A stretch of DNA of 64,000 nucleotides, from contig JAQVMW010000003.1 of NCBI GenBank assembly GCA_028703445.1, positions 56,164 through 120,163 on the forward strand, given 5' to 3'. The notes beneath the pieces were generated by a model, which saw only the letters and a list, made by a program, of their open reading frames with translations, was not told where the DNA came from and ran no database searches. Positions 37,834-47,159 of this stretch are shown in pieces. Source of the DNA: Candidatus Peribacteraceae bacterium. Lineage in GTDB: Bacteria; Patescibacteriota; Gracilibacteria; Peribacterales; Peribacteraceae. A program made the translations under genes and the position numbers. Within the stretch, counting starts at the first letter, position 1. The number at the start of each line of letters is the position of its first letter.

Positions 37834-39150
37834 ATGACGGATGGACAGAAAAGCCCCGGAGAGCGTGCTTTTGAAAAAGTCTGTCACGGACAGGAACTGA
37901 CGACTGCAGAATCTGCAGCCCTCTTTCAGAGCTACGGCATCCGGATGGAGCCGACTGTGCAGGACCAGAGAGCGCGTGTGCAAAAAATCCTGCAGACTGA
38001 TCAGCGAGAGACAGAGATTCGGGGTCTCGATGAACGAACAATCACACAGCCGACTCCCGATACCGTTGATTTGGTGACCGGCGAACGCATTGTGAATATC
38101 CCCCTCTCTTCAATACCGAATGAGATTGGGGAACATGTCTACCACGGTTTAGAAGCTGCCTTTAATCGGTCACAAAACGGCGAACAACAGAATATTCAAT
38201 CCCTCGTGGATACGTGTAATACCCAGGGACCGTTCCGGGGTTTCAAGAGACTCCTCACTCCGGAGCAGCTGCAGCGGCTGCAACATGCCGATACGGAACT
38301 GGCCGAACACTGTTTCAGGCAATTTGTCCGCTTGTGCCTTGCAGAGGATACCGAGAATATCATCAAAGGTGTGACACAGGCTCTCCATCAACACATTGAT
38401 CCGCTTCTTCCCCAGATCAGAACACCGGAAACGAGACGGAGCATAGAAGAGGCGCTGCAATTGTGGGAGACCAATCTTGAGAACCCCGTGCGAAATATAT
38501 ACCGCCGTACCGCAAGAGTTGCCAAACCAGGCGAGGAAATCGGACAACAATACGCCGTGCCGCTCTATCTGCAGAATCCCTCACACTTCTCCGTCGGCAT
38601 CATGGACAGTGGCAATGCTCCCGATAACGTCGGGGGCGGATACGATGCGCCCATGCGCGTGATTCTCTTGCGCAGAAAACCTCCGCACGCATCGTATGAC
38701 TTCCTGGAAGCGCTGAATGCGCTCCACGAACTCACACACACCTCTCAGCATAATCGTTTTCTTCGTACGCACAGCCGTGGCGATCCACGGCGCCTCGACG
38801 CCTGCCACCAGGCATACATCTACAACATCGTTGAATCCCCACTTCACGTGCACGGCATTCTGGAAGAGGAATGCGAGGCTTTTGCCAATATGATTGAACC
38901 GATCATCGCCACGACTGGATTCGGCTCACTCCAAATCCCGGAGGTGATGCGGAGGTTAGGTGTCGATCCGAACGATGAGAACAAAGGCCGACAGGTATAT
39001 TCCCTGTTACGTTTCGCAGTCGACTATTTCAAAGGGGGATGCCGGAAAGGTTCGCAATTCCCCGCCCAATACATCAATGCCCTCGAACAGTTCTACACGC
39101 GTCTGAACGTGCACCTCATCCGGCTGGCGGATATCCGCATCCCTGACTGA
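37834..39150 (+). CDS. Uncharacterised protein with a zincin-like HELTH motif
   Basis: This 438-residue soluble protein belongs to no family I recognise and has no signal peptide. A zinc-protease-like motif, NALHELTHTSQHNRF (HExxH), is near residue 297. Acidic residues that might be the third ligand lie 35-45 residues later (ILEEECEAFANMI). The first 200 residues are helical and Gln/Glu-rich. It could be a cytoplasmic gluzincin-type peptidase, or a structural relative that kept the motif. The strong promoter suggests real expression. It sits within the glycan locus without an obvious link to it. Confidence 0.8.
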   Translation: MTDGQKSPGERAFEKVCHGQELTTAESAALFQSYGIRMEPTVQDQRARVQKILQTDQRETEIRGLDERTITQPTPDTVDLVTGERIVNIPLSSIPNEIGEHVYHGLEAAFNRSQNGEQQNIQSLVDTCNTQGPFRGFKRLLTPEQLQRLQHADTELAEHCFRQFVRLCLAEDTENIIKGVTQALHQHIDPLLPQIRTPETRRSIEEALQLWETNLENPVRNIYRRTARVAKPGEEIGQQYAVPLYLQNPSHFSVGIMDSGNAPDNVGGGYDAPMRVILLRRKPPHASYDFLEALNALHELTHTSQHNRFLRTHSRGDPRRLDACHQAYIYNIVESPLHVHGILEEECEAFANMIEPIIATTGFGSLQIPEVMRRLGVDPNDENKGRQVYSLLRFAVDYFKGGCRKGSQFPAQYINALEQFYTRLNVHLIRLADIRIPD

Positions 39151-39179
39151 TCGACAGCGAATCCTTACTTTTCTACCTT

Positions 39180-39480
39180 CGTCTTGTGAAAAATCGTCGC
39201 GAAGTGGTCAGTGAAGTGGTATTCGAAGAGATGAGGAAAGTAAGAAAAGGCAGAGATGTGTCTTTCTTATCTTTCTTGCCTTCCTCACTTCCCCGTCTTC
39301 GTCTCATGAAAAAATCGTCGCGAAGCTGTGGGTGGCTCTGCCGGGACCCGCAGCTGGAGCGACACCGATTAGGGAAAAGAGAGTTCATGACCCGTTCGAC
39401 AAGCTCAGAGTCACCCCGAGCGTAGTCGAGGGGTGAGAGAAAAACCGCCGAAGGCCCTGAGCGGAGCCGAAGGGCAGGTT
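39180..39480. repeat. Composite repeat region
   Basis: TGAAAAATCGTCGCGAAG (39187-39204) recurs with one inserted A at about 39307. Between them GAGGAAAGTAAGAAA and its inverted relative TTTCTTGCCTTCCTC form a long hairpin. From 39385 a GTAGTCGAAGG-type repeat follows (GTTCGACAAGCTCAGAGTCA, GAGCGTAGTCGAGGGG). No gene is supported here. Confidence 0.55.
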
Positions 39481-39486
39481 TGTCTC

Positions 39487-41133
39487 TCATGATTTTGTCT
39501 CGTGGTAGACCATTTCCAGATTAACCTCCCACACATTCGAAGAATCCGTGCGGCCGGCGACGATGTTATCGACGGCCGTCATCGCCGTGAGCATGCTGTG
39601 ATCCTGATTGTTGTAACGATGCATGCCGTTGCGGCCAATCAGGTAGAGATTGGGAATCTGCTGCACGTACTCGCGCACCACATGAAGCTGGTCGTAGCTG
39701 CCGAAGTACGCCGGATACGCCTTGGGAATCCTGAGCACGCAGGCATCGATCACGTCTTCGCTCTTGAGGAAGTGGATCTTCTCCATCTCCCCTATTCCGA
39801 ACGCTATCAGCTCCTGATCGGGCTTGATCCACAGGTCACCACCCTCATTCACGAAGTACTCGAGTCCGATCCACACCGTATTCTTGCGATCTTTGACGAG
39901 GTACGGGCTCCAATTGTTGAAAATCTGTACGCGTCCCACCTTCACCCCGAATTCCTGAATGTAGATCCAGTTGTCGGGTACCGTCGCATCGACGTGCCTG
40001 CCGTCCTGCACGTGAAGTTTCTTCAAAAGAAGCCCGATCGTGATGAAATCGCGGTAGGGCAGGCCCTCGGCCACCTCCACGACCCGGGAAGGCGGGTGGG
40101 GCGTCATCATACCCGCAAGATGCTTGATCGGCATGGAGGAGAAGAAGAAGTCACAAGGCAAAGTTTCCTCTGCTCCCGTCTGGGTGTTTTCGAGTGTGAC
40201 GGAGGTGACACGGCCATCTGTCAGGTGCACGCCCGAAACGCGGGTGCGCATCCGTACTTCTCCGCCGCACTGCCGGATCTGCCCCGCCACCGTCTCCCAC
40301 ATCTGTCCGGGTCCGTACTTGGGGTAGTAGAAGCGCGTGATGAGCGTGGTTTCACGCTCCTGCTGGGCTTTCTTGAAATCGGAACTCAGAAGGTCCTTCA
40401 CGGCATGGACCACGGCGCGCCTAAGCGAGAGCCCCTGCACGCGCTGCGCCCCCCAGTCCGCCCGTATCTGGCCGCAGGGAATCCCCCAGACTTTCTCGGT
40501 GTAATCCCTGAAGAATGTCTCGTAGAGACGCCTGCCGAAGCGGTTGATGAAGAAGGCATCGAGGTAGGTTTCGTCCTTGCGTTTGAATATCCGCGCCTTG
40601 ATATAGCTCAGGCCGATCAGAAACGTGTTGAAAATCCCCAGACGCAGGGCAACGCCCAGCGTGATGGCAATGGGATACGGAAAGAAGTGACGGCGGTGAT
40701 AGATGCGGCTCAAACGCGGCCGCTGGAGCATGACCTGATCGTCTTTTTCGGGATCGGGGGCGGGCATCTTCACTTGTGCTTTCCCTCCCCCACCGGAGGA
40801 GGGGCCAGGGGTGGGGGCGCAAGCACCACACAGATATTCAACAATCGCCTCTGCCGCATAATCGATTTCATGTTTCTTCTCGGCCGTATCCGCCGAAGGC
40901 TTGCCCTGCAGCGGCAGGATAGCGAACCACCACTGCATGATGCGCCTGCTCTTCGAGAAGAAACGGTGGCCTCCGAGGTCGATACGGTTGCCTTTGTAGT
41001 TGTACGTCTGGGCAATCCCTCCGATGACATCAGTCGCCTCGCACACAATAGGACGGACGTCCGTGCGCTTGAGGAGTTCATACGCCGCGGTGAGGCCTGC
41101 GGGACCCGCGCCTGCTATCACTGCAATTTTCAT
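39487..41133 (-). CDS. FAD-dependent amine-oxidase-fold protein (sugar mutase/oxidase-like)
   Basis: This 548-residue flavoprotein has the dinucleotide motif [16 protein letters not shown], and GGHRFFSKS resembles the UDP-galactopyranose mutase and protoporphyrinogen oxidase group. The C-terminal FAD motif includes [18 protein letters not shown]. Proteins of this type are common in glycan loci and may act on a lipid-linked or nucleotide sugar. The exact reaction is unknown. A Pro/Gly-rich segment near residues 105-120 ([16 protein letters not shown]) is encoded by a palindromic repeat inserted in frame. Confidence 0.85.
   Translation of the reverse strand: MKIAVIAGAGPAGLTAAYELLKRTDVRPIVCEATDVIGGIAQTYNYKGNRIDLGGHRFFSKSRRIMQWWFAILPLQGKPSADTAEKKHEIDYAAEAIVEYLCGACAPTPGPSSGGGGKAQVKMPAPDPEKDDQVMLQRPRLSRIYHRRHFFPYPIAITLGVALRLGIFNTFLIGLSYIKARIFKRKDETYLDAFFINRFGRRLYETFFRDYTEKVWGIPCGQIRADWGAQRVQGLSLRRAVVHAVKDLLSSDFKKAQQERETTLITRFYYPKYGPGQMWETVAGQIRQCGGEVRMRTRVSGVHLTDGRVTSVTLENTQTGAEETLPCDFFFSSMPIKHLAGMMTPHPPSRVVEVAEGLPYRDFITIGLLLKKLHVQDGRHVDATVPDNWIYIQEFGVKVGRVQIFNNWSPYLVKDRKNTVWIGLEYFVNEGGDLWIKPDQELIAFGIGEMEKIHFLKSEDVIDACVLRIPKAYPAYFGSYDQLHVVREYVQQIPNLYLIGRNGMHRYNNQDHSMLTAMTAVDNIVAGRTDSSNVWEVNLEMVYHETKS
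40780..40829. repeat. GC-rich repeat in frame inside the flavoprotein gene
   Basis: CCCTCCCCCACCGG with GGAGGAGGGG, followed by CCAGGGGTGGGGGCG, forms a hairpin element of the cctccccc/ggggagg kind. It keeps the reading frame of the minus-strand gene. Confidence 0.65.
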
Positions 41134-41182
41134 AGCATCATCAGGGAGTGACCGGCAACCTGTCCTCCATAGCCCAATTTCA

Positions 41183-41230
41183 CCGTGGCCTTGGCGGAGC
41201 CACGGCCGCTCGTGAGCGACGTGGCGGAGG
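41183..41230. repeat. Hairpin element related to the tRNA-Ser 3' end repeat
   Basis: CCGTGGC with GCCACGG and CGCTC with GAGCG form two nested hairpins bounded by TGGCGGAG on both sides. In reverse complement it matches the element at 23965-24003 closely. No tRNA is next to it. The region 41134-41299 has no gene. Confidence 0.65.
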
Positions 41231-41299
41231 CGGAAGGGCGAAGGAGGATAATGGCGACTTTCGGCACGTCCGTACTCTACTCACATTAAATCGCAGAGC

Positions 41300-41725
41300 C
41301 TAGGCCTGAACCGGATTCCTGTAGACGATGAGCCGCCGAGCGCCGAAATTCCAGAAGAGCACGATGATGGTGGCAATGACCTTTGCCTTCACCTCCCCCA
41401 ACAAAAACGTATCGATAAAGAGATAGAGCAGAAGCTCTGTCCAGAGAAGCCCGAACATGGTGATGATGAAGACTGCGGTGATCTCGCGCACGAATTGATT
41501 GGTTTTCTGAAAGACCCAAAGAATGGAAAGGATGTAATTCGTGACAAACCCGACGCAGTACGCAAAAAACTGCGCCACAAGGTAGTGGATGCCAAGCACG
41601 CGCACGCAGAAGACGAACACCGCGAAATCGACCACCGTCGAAATCCCGCCCACCCAGAAATACCGGAAGAATTGCACCCGTGTGGAGCGTGCGGGGCCGA
41701 AAATCCAGTGACGAAAGCGTTGCAT
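41300..41725 (-). CDS. GtrA-like membrane protein
   Basis: This 141-residue protein has four membrane helices (about residues 20-41, 48-68, 82-102 and 115-130). It matches the GtrA fold: QFFRYFWVGGISTVVDFAVF, FVTNYILSILWVF and FWNFGARRLIVY. GtrA proteins are linked to flipping or presenting polyprenyl-phosphate sugars made by GtrB-like GT2 enzymes. The GT2 at 35842 and the GT-C proteins are plausible partners. It is in the minus-strand group of the glycan locus. Confidence 0.88.
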   Translation of the reverse strand: MQRFRHWIFGPARSTRVQFFRYFWVGGISTVVDFAVFVFCVRVLGIHYLVAQFFAYCVGFVTNYILSILWVFQKTNQFVREITAVFIITMFGLLWTELLLYLFIDTFLLGEVKAKVIATIIVLFWNFGARRLIVYRNPVQA

Positions 41726-41770
41726 CCCGCCTACGGTAGCATGCCGCGCCCGATGGAACGAATGAGATGC

Positions 41771-42949
41771 TCACTTAGAACAACCAATGCCAAGAAAATC
41801 CGCCTCATGGTCAGTCGTGACACGGGAATTCGACCAGGAAGCCCTCCCCGCGTTCTGTAAAATCAGCTGCTGCAGGGAATGGGTGTCTACGTACGGCTGA
41901 ACCCGCGCATCTTTCTCGGCTATCGCAAGAAGTAGACGTGCGCTTGTTACTGCTCCGCCGTGAAAACCATCGACAAACTCGCAATCGGTCGAGGAGATGG
42001 TTGAGGAATCCTCAAAATCGTAAAACGTAAGATTGGCCCGATGAAGCAATTGTTTCAACTCCGCAATGTATCCATAACGGTCACGCTCACGATCCATTTC
42101 GCGATAGACGGTGGGCGCAAGAGACGGGAAGAACAGCACAACGGGAATCCCTTGTGTCTGAAGGGTGTTCACAAAATCCAGAAAATGAGCCCAATGCGTT
42201 GGATCGACATGGTCTCCATACTCAAAGCGGTTTGATCCTGTCCTGATGCGATTGATGGTGTTGGAAAATCCTCGATCTGCATTATCCGGGGTTTTTCCCT
42301 CCACCAGCTCCCCATAGTAGTAAGAACCATCGGGACCATAACCAACACCCGTAAAACGCGCACTGACACCAATGGAACAACTGCCTCCTGCCGGAGAAAA
42401 TGAAGGATGCAACAATATGCGAAGATATTGGCTGATCGAAACTTTCCCCCGGAACAGGAATGAAACAGGCTCAAAGAGATGTTCGAGTTGAAATCGCGGC
42501 TGAATGGGCAAGGGATGGTCCAGATATTTCACTTGGGCGAACCGGCTATTGAACCACCATGCATCAATCCCGAGCAGTATCAGTTTGGGTTTGTGGCGTG
42601 CCATCATCAGCGAAAGGAGGTGCTCCCCCTGATTGATGGAAGACATCGATCCCCCGAAATTGAAGAAGGAACTATTGAAGAAATCCTCCTGAAGCTGCAT
42701 GACGCGGGAAGATCCCAGCACGGCCACATCCGGTTTTCGGTATGCGTACTCTTCAAGTTTGTAATAGAACGTATCGTCGTGAATCGCGGTACCATAGACG
42801 CACGAACCCGAATCGGTCTGTTGCCGATGCACAAGCTGCGGAAGGGAAAGCATTTCTCCGGTGTTTTGGAGAAAGAGGTAGTTCAGCAGCAAAAATCCGA
42901 TACCCGGGATGAGAAAGAATAAAATCTTCAGGAGGTAGGACCGAAACAT
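41771..42949 (-). CDS. SGNH-hydrolase-like protein, partner of MBOAT acyltransferase
   Basis: This 392-residue protein has an N-terminal membrane anchor (about residues 5-27) and an extracytoplasmic SGNH-like domain. Block I is VAVLGSSRVMQ with the nucleophile serine. A GGSM segment lies near residue 100. The C-terminal Asp-x-x-His pair is in FVDGFHGGA. Such proteins (AlgJ/AlgX/DltD-like) work with MBOAT proteins in O-acylation of exported polysaccharides. The ATG at 42949 overlaps the region of the MBOAT stop codon (3-nt spacing), so translation is probably coupled. Confidence 0.8.
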   Translation of the reverse strand: MFRSYLLKILFFLIPGIGFLLLNYLFLQNTGEMLSLPQLVHRQQTDSGSCVYGTAIHDDTFYYKLEEYAYRKPDVAVLGSSRVMQLQEDFFNSSFFNFGGSMSSINQGEHLLSLMMARHKPKLILLGIDAWWFNSRFAQVKYLDHPLPIQPRFQLEHLFEPVSFLFRGKVSISQYLRILLHPSFSPAGGSCSIGVSARFTGVGYGPDGSYYYGELVEGKTPDNADRGFSNTINRIRTGSNRFEYGDHVDPTHWAHFLDFVNTLQTQGIPVVLFFPSLAPTVYREMDRERDRYGYIAELKQLLHRANLTFYDFEDSSTISSTDCEFVDGFHGGAVTSARLLLAIAEKDARVQPYVDTHSLQQLILQNAGRASWSNSRVTTDHEADFLGIGCSK

Positions 42950-42951
42950 TT

Positions 42952-44523
42952 CTAGAATTGGAAATAGAGGAATTCCGTCTTCTGCAGGATCATGAGCGAT
43001 GCAAAAGAAAGAAAGCCGAGCACTGCAATGCAGAAGGCATAACGCGTGGTCGGGGACCAGCGAAAGAGCGGAGTCCGCTGTGGAGCAGGGTGTTTCTCCG
43101 GATTGATGATCGGAAGAAACGATCCCATGAATTCCTGCGTGTTGGGAGCGAACATGACTACGGTGAATAGGGCACACATCCAAAATGTCCCCCGAAAAAA
43201 CATATCAGGACGCAGCACCATGGTTTCCGTCATATCGAACCGAAAACCATACGCAGGCATGAGTTGCCTCAGGAAAGCGGGAAAGTGCGAAAGGAAGGAG
43301 TATGGCAGCGCAATGCCACGAAAACCGGCCATTCCCTTCAACAGATTCCATGCACCAGCGAATGTTTCTGCCCGAAAAAATATCCAGGCGACCAATGTGC
43401 ACATGAACGTAAGTAGCCAGGAAAAGAACAATGCAACATTCCGGCCAACGCGTGTTGAACAGGAAAAATGGAATGTCCTCCACCCATGATTAATGATCAG
43501 AAATATGCCATGCAACGCGCCCCAGAAAAGAAACGTCCAACCGGCACCATGCCACAATCCACCAATGAGCATCGTGCAGAGAAGATTGCCATATTTTCGC
43601 AATGGTCCTTTGCGATTCCCCCCCAAGGGAATATAGAGATAATCGCGCAGAAAATTGGAGAGAGTGATGTGCCATGTCCGCCAGAATTCAATGGCACTCT
43701 TCGATTTGTATGGAGAGAGAAAATTGATGGGCAATTGGATGCCGAAAATACGCGCGGCACCAATGGCCATATCCGCATATCCGGAAAAGTCGAAATACAA
43801 CTGCAGTGCATAGGCAACGGCTCCCAGCCAGGATTCAAAAAAGTTCATAGGGATCCCCGCGTCTGCGGCCACAAAGATCGGCGATGAGTAGACGGCCATG
43901 GCATCTGCAAAAACGGCTTTCTTCCATAGACCGAGTATGAAGATCGTCAGTCCTACTGCAAGATTGCTTTCATGAAACCGAAATGCCTGACCGCCAGAAA
44001 ACTGCGGGGCAATCTCCGATGACCGCATGATCGGTCCGGCGATCAGTTTGGGGAAAAATGTAATGAAAAAACAGTACTGTACAAAACTGAGGCCGGCATT
44101 TCCCGACCGGTAGACATCCACCAGATAAGCAATCATCTGGAAGATAATAAATGAAATCCCCAAAGGGAGAATGATCGGCGGAAGAGTGGCATGACTCCAG
44201 CCGATCTCCCGCAGAGTCTGGAAGAAAAAATTTGTATATTTGAAATAGATGAGGACACAAAGATTGAAAAGAATACCAACGGTCAGCAGAAGCTTTTTTT
44301 GTTCCGGAGAGCGGATGATTGCCCGACTGACGAGATAATTGCCGACAATCGCCGCTATCAGGAGCAACGCGAAAATCGGGTTCCACCAGGCGTAGAAAAA
44401 GAGCGATGCTGCTATGAGCCAAAAAATCGCAGCCGATGTTCCCCACCTCTTCGAGAAAACAATAAAGAGAACAACGGTTGCCGGAAGAAAAAGGCAAATG
44501 AATTCAAAAGAGTTAAACTGCAT
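42952..44523 (-). CDS. MBOAT family O-acyltransferase (AlgI/DltB-like)
   Basis: This protein of about 523 residues has ten or more membrane helices. The family start MQFNSFEFICLFLPATVVLF supports ATG 44523 over 44535. Core motifs are YFDFSGYADMAIGAARIFG, EFWRTWHITLSNFLRDYLYI and IGGLWHGAGWTFLFWGALHG, the last with the conserved catalytic His. It should move acyl groups from a cytoplasmic donor across the membrane to the SGNH partner and then to the polysaccharide. A TAATAAT box lies upstream. It is divergent from the nucleotide-sugar dehydrogenase. Confidence 0.93.
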   Translation of the reverse strand: MQFNSFEFICLFLPATVVLFIVFSKRWGTSAAIFWLIAASLFFYAWWNPIFALLLIAAIVGNYLVSRAIIRSPEQKKLLLTVGILFNLCVLIYFKYTNFFFQTLREIGWSHATLPPIILPLGISFIIFQMIAYLVDVYRSGNAGLSFVQYCFFITFFPKLIAGPIMRSSEIAPQFSGGQAFRFHESNLAVGLTIFILGLWKKAVFADAMAVYSSPIFVAADAGIPMNFFESWLGAVAYALQLYFDFSGYADMAIGAARIFGIQLPINFLSPYKSKSAIEFWRTWHITLSNFLRDYLYIPLGGNRKGPLRKYGNLLCTMLIGGLWHGAGWTFLFWGALHGIFLIINHGWRTFHFSCSTRVGRNVALFFSWLLTFMCTLVAWIFFRAETFAGAWNLLKGMAGFRGIALPYSFLSHFPAFLRQLMPAYGFRFDMTETMVLRPDMFFRGTFWMCALFTVVMFAPNTQEFMGSFLPIINPEKHPAPQRTPLFRWSPTTRYAFCIAVLGFLSFASLMILQKTEFLYFQF

Positions 44524-44679
44524 ACGACAGTGCATTATTACATTGAGGCATCCTGATGAACATAGTTAAAATGCCCGAGAGTATGCGCAGAAAGCACGTT
44601 CACATCGCCAATCGAAAAACCCTGCGACTTCGCCCAGGACAGGTCGCCAATCGCTCTTAATTCATCTAGACTTTGCCCG

Positions 44680-45939
44680 ATGGAAAAACCGGTGATCTGC
44701 ATCGTGGGATTGGGCTATGTTGGCCTGCCGCTCGCGTACATCTTCGCAAAAAAGGGATATGACGTGTGGGGATATGATCTGAATGCGGAGCGCATCGCCG
44801 AGCTGGAAATCGGGCATGATCGCACGCGGGAGCTCACGGAGAAACAACTGAAGGAGGTGACGATCCGGTACAGCGCCGAGCCGACAGTCATTCAGGAGGC
44901 GGATATCGTGATCCTCGCGATCCCGACACCCGTGGATGAGCGGAACAATCCCGATCTCACGCCCGTGGAAAGCGCCAGCTCTACGGTCGGCAAACACATG
45001 AAGAAAGGGGCCATCGTCGTGTATGAATCCACGGTGTGGCCGGGCACGACGGAGGAAATCTGCGGCCCCATCCTCGAGAAGGAATCCGGCATGAAACGTG
45101 GCACGGATTTCAAACTGGGCTACTCCCCCGAACGCGTGAATCCCGGGGACAAGGAGCACACGATCGAAAAAATCAAGAAGATCGTCTCGGGGCAGGATGC
45201 GGAAACGCTGGATACGCTGGCGGATCTGTATGGTTCCGTGATTGAAGCGGGTATCCACCGTGCCACGAACATCAAAGTGGCCGAGATGGCCAAGGCCATC
45301 GAGAACGCGCAGCGGGACCTCAACATCGCCTTCATCAACGAAATCGCGCTCCTCTGCCACAAGGTCGGCATCGAGACGAAAGACGTGATCGATGCCGCCG
45401 CCACCAAGTGGAACTTCTTAAAGTTTGTCCCGGGGCTCGTGGGAGGACACTGCATCGGCGTGGATCCGTACTACCTTGTGGAAAAAGCACGCCAACTGGG
45501 GATGGAAACGCAGGTCATCACCGCCGGCCGTGCCCTCAATGATTCCATGAGCCGCCATATCGCCGAGCAGGTAGCCGCGGAACTGAAGGGAACGAAAAAT
45601 CCGCGCGTGCTCGTGCTCGGACTCACCTTCAAGGAGAACATCCCCGATACCCGCAACAGCAAGTCCGGCGACGTGGTGAAGCACCTGTCCAAACTTGGCT
45701 GCTCGGTCGAAGTCCACGATCCGTACATGGCGGAGGAAACGATGATCGAGAAAGGTTGGAAACCCGGTTCCCCGCAATCAGGATCCTACGATGCCGTCGT
45801 GCTTCTAATACCACACCGGGAGTACATGGCCGCAGACCTCACGCAAACACTGAAAACCGGAGGACTCGTCTACGACCTCAAGGCACTCCTGCCGCGCGGA
45901 GAAATTGAAAAACAAGGTCTGCAGTACATGGCACTTTGA
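44680..45939 (+). CDS. UDP-N-acetylhexosamine 6-dehydrogenase (TviB/WbpA-like)
   Basis: This 419-residue member of the UDP-glucose/GDP-mannose dehydrogenase superfamily has the start VGLGYVGLPLAYIFAKKGYD. Further motifs are STVWPGTTEEICGPILE, FKLGYSPERVNPGDKEHTI and the active-site cysteine in VGGHCIGVDPYYLVEKA. The GHCIGVDPYYL form is typical of UDP-GlcNAc or UDP-ManNAc dehydrogenases, not UDP-glucose dehydrogenase, so a hexosaminuronic acid donor is predicted. TAGACT ends 7 nt before ATG 44680. Confidence 0.92.
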   Translation: MEKPVICIVGLGYVGLPLAYIFAKKGYDVWGYDLNAERIAELEIGHDRTRELTEKQLKEVTIRYSAEPTVIQEADIVILAIPTPVDERNNPDLTPVESASSTVGKHMKKGAIVVYESTVWPGTTEEICGPILEKESGMKRGTDFKLGYSPERVNPGDKEHTIEKIKKIVSGQDAETLDTLADLYGSVIEAGIHRATNIKVAEMAKAIENAQRDLNIAFINEIALLCHKVGIETKDVIDAAATKWNFLKFVPGLVGGHCIGVDPYYLVEKARQLGMETQVITAGRALNDSMSRHIAEQVAAELKGTKNPRVLVLGLTFKENIPDTRNSKSGDVVKHLSKLGCSVEVHDPYMAEETMIEKGWKPGSPQSGSYDAVVLLIPHREYMAADLTQTLKTGGLVYDLKALLPRGEIEKQGLQYMAL

Positions 45940-45980
45940 ATTCAGGTAATATTTAGAACCAAAAGGAGTATATTTTGTCC

Positions 45981-46250
45981 ATGCTTACTACTGATGCACC
46001 TGGCCACACCCTTGTTTTTGTTGCCACTTACATTCTCGGCGTTGTGGTCATTGTTATCTTTGGAGGAAAACTATCCAAGCAACTAGTAAAATTCATTTCT
46101 GGATTACTATTCTTTGTGGCAGCAGTGCTGGGGATGTCCACACAAAATGCCGCACTTGTTAATTTAGTTGGTTCGAATGTCGACATAGGTCTTACGGCTA
46201 TTCTGGCAGCAGCCTGGGGATGGATGCTTCAAGTAGCGTCACCACATTGA
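45981..46250 (+). CDS. Small three-helix membrane protein
   Basis: This 89-residue protein starts at ATG 45981 with three hydrophobic helices (about residues 10-30, 36-56 and 66-86) and few charges. No family is recognised. Both possible start signals are present: an SD AAAAGGAG 12 nt upstream and a TATATT -10 box ending 6 nt before the ATG. A TTG at 45975 is in frame but less likely. The DNA is more AT-rich than its neighbours, which may indicate transfer. Confidence 0.65.
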   Translation: MLTTDAPGHTLVFVATYILGVVVIVIFGGKLSKQLVKFISGLLFFVAAVLGMSTQNAALVNLVGSNVDIGLTAILAAAWGWMLQVASPH

Positions 46251-46326
46251 TAAAGAAAAATGGAAACAAAACAGCAAACAATACACTGGAGGGCACCGCG
46301 CCACTGGGGGTGAAGGGGAAGGCCAT

Positions 46327-46472
46327 GCACTGCTGTAAGAGCAGTGCGCGCCGACGAGTTCGGATCCGAAGCCTTGGAGGATCCGACGAGGAGGCACATG
46401 GCCGGGTGGAGAGGAATTGGCGCGGGAGCGCTTTCTTTGGTCCTTTCTTTGTCGCCATGACAAAGAAAGGAC
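46327..46472. ncRNA. Cluster of perfect hairpins, candidate structured RNA or palindromic element
   Basis: Three perfect stems occur within 146 nt: GCACTGCT/AGCAGTGC (46327-46347), TCGGATCC/GGATCCGA (46360-46386) and a 14-bp stem starting GTCCTTTC with loop GCCAT (46440-46472). The stretch lies between two genes and encodes nothing I recognise. It may be a structured RNA, a mobile palindromic element, or a bidirectional terminator in its last part. Confidence 0.45.
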
Positions 46473-46484
46473 AGAAAAAAGTGT

Positions 46485-47153
46485 TTAGGATTTTCTTGCC
46501 GCCACGTAATACCCCGAGGTCAGAATATTCTTCTCAGGTTTCTGATGCCGGATATCACCGTACTCGCGGCTGATCAGCCACCCGCACCACCGTGTAATCG
46601 CCGCAAGAAGGAACCAGAAAAGTTTGAACGGGCGGAAGCCCAATGTCTCGCACTGAAACCCGATGCGCTGCTCAAGCACGGCAAGCGTTTCCACCGTCGA
46701 AGCCTCTTCGGTGAGCTCCAGAATTTCAAAATCCTTCAGCAGGTGCCGAAGCCCGTACTTGGTGAAGCGGTAGTAATCTCCGGGGACATCGTGGAGCGGA
46801 AAGATGAAACGCGTGGAGAGAAGTAACCGCCCGCCGGGCTTCAAAACACGCCGGAATTCTGCGATTGCTTGTGAAGGCGTATGAAGATGCTCGAGAACTT
46901 CGCTACAAAGCACGACATCGAACGAATCACCGGGGATTTGTGACAGATCGTGTGCATCGGCGATGATGTCGACTTTGGTTCCCTCCCGCGGCGCGATATC
47001 GAGCGTGGTCAATTGCGGAAAGAGATCGCAGTACCCCGCAGCCCCGCACCCGACATCGAGCACGCGCCCGGTATTGGCGTAACGCTTAAGAAATGCCCGA
47101 AGTCTCGGACGTGTGATCTTTCGGGTCAGGCCGATGGAATCAAGGATTCCCAC
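46485..47153 (-). CDS. Class I SAM-dependent methyltransferase
   Basis: This 222-residue protein has motif I VLDVGCGAAGYCDLFP and a second acidic loop LDIAPREGTK. Motif VVLCSEVLEHLHTPSQAIAE and VLKPGGRLLLS follow, as in the Methyltransf_11 family. A C-terminal hydrophobic helix (FKLFWFLLAAITRWCGWLI) suggests membrane association. The substrate is probably a glycan intermediate. The start is GTG 47153, 6 nt after an extended -10 TGCTATGCT. Confidence 0.88.
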   Translation of the reverse strand: MGILDSIGLTRKITRPRLRAFLKRYANTGRVLDVGCGAAGYCDLFPQLTTLDIAPREGTKVDIIADAHDLSQIPGDSFDVVLCSEVLEHLHTPSQAIAEFRRVLKPGGRLLLSTRFIFPLHDVPGDYYRFTKYGLRHLLKDFEILELTEEASTVETLAVLEQRIGFQCETLGFRPFKLFWFLLAAITRWCGWLISREYGDIRHQKPEKNILTSGYYVAARKS

Positions 47154-47159
47154 GGAATC

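Noticed and set aside
39502..41151. Long plus-strand frame opposite the flavoprotein gene
   Set aside because: The minus-strand protein has clear FAD motifs; the plus frame has none.
46239..46463. Small minus-strand gene in the hairpin cluster
   Set aside because: The frame only reads through the palindromes, has no SD or -10 box and no family resemblance.
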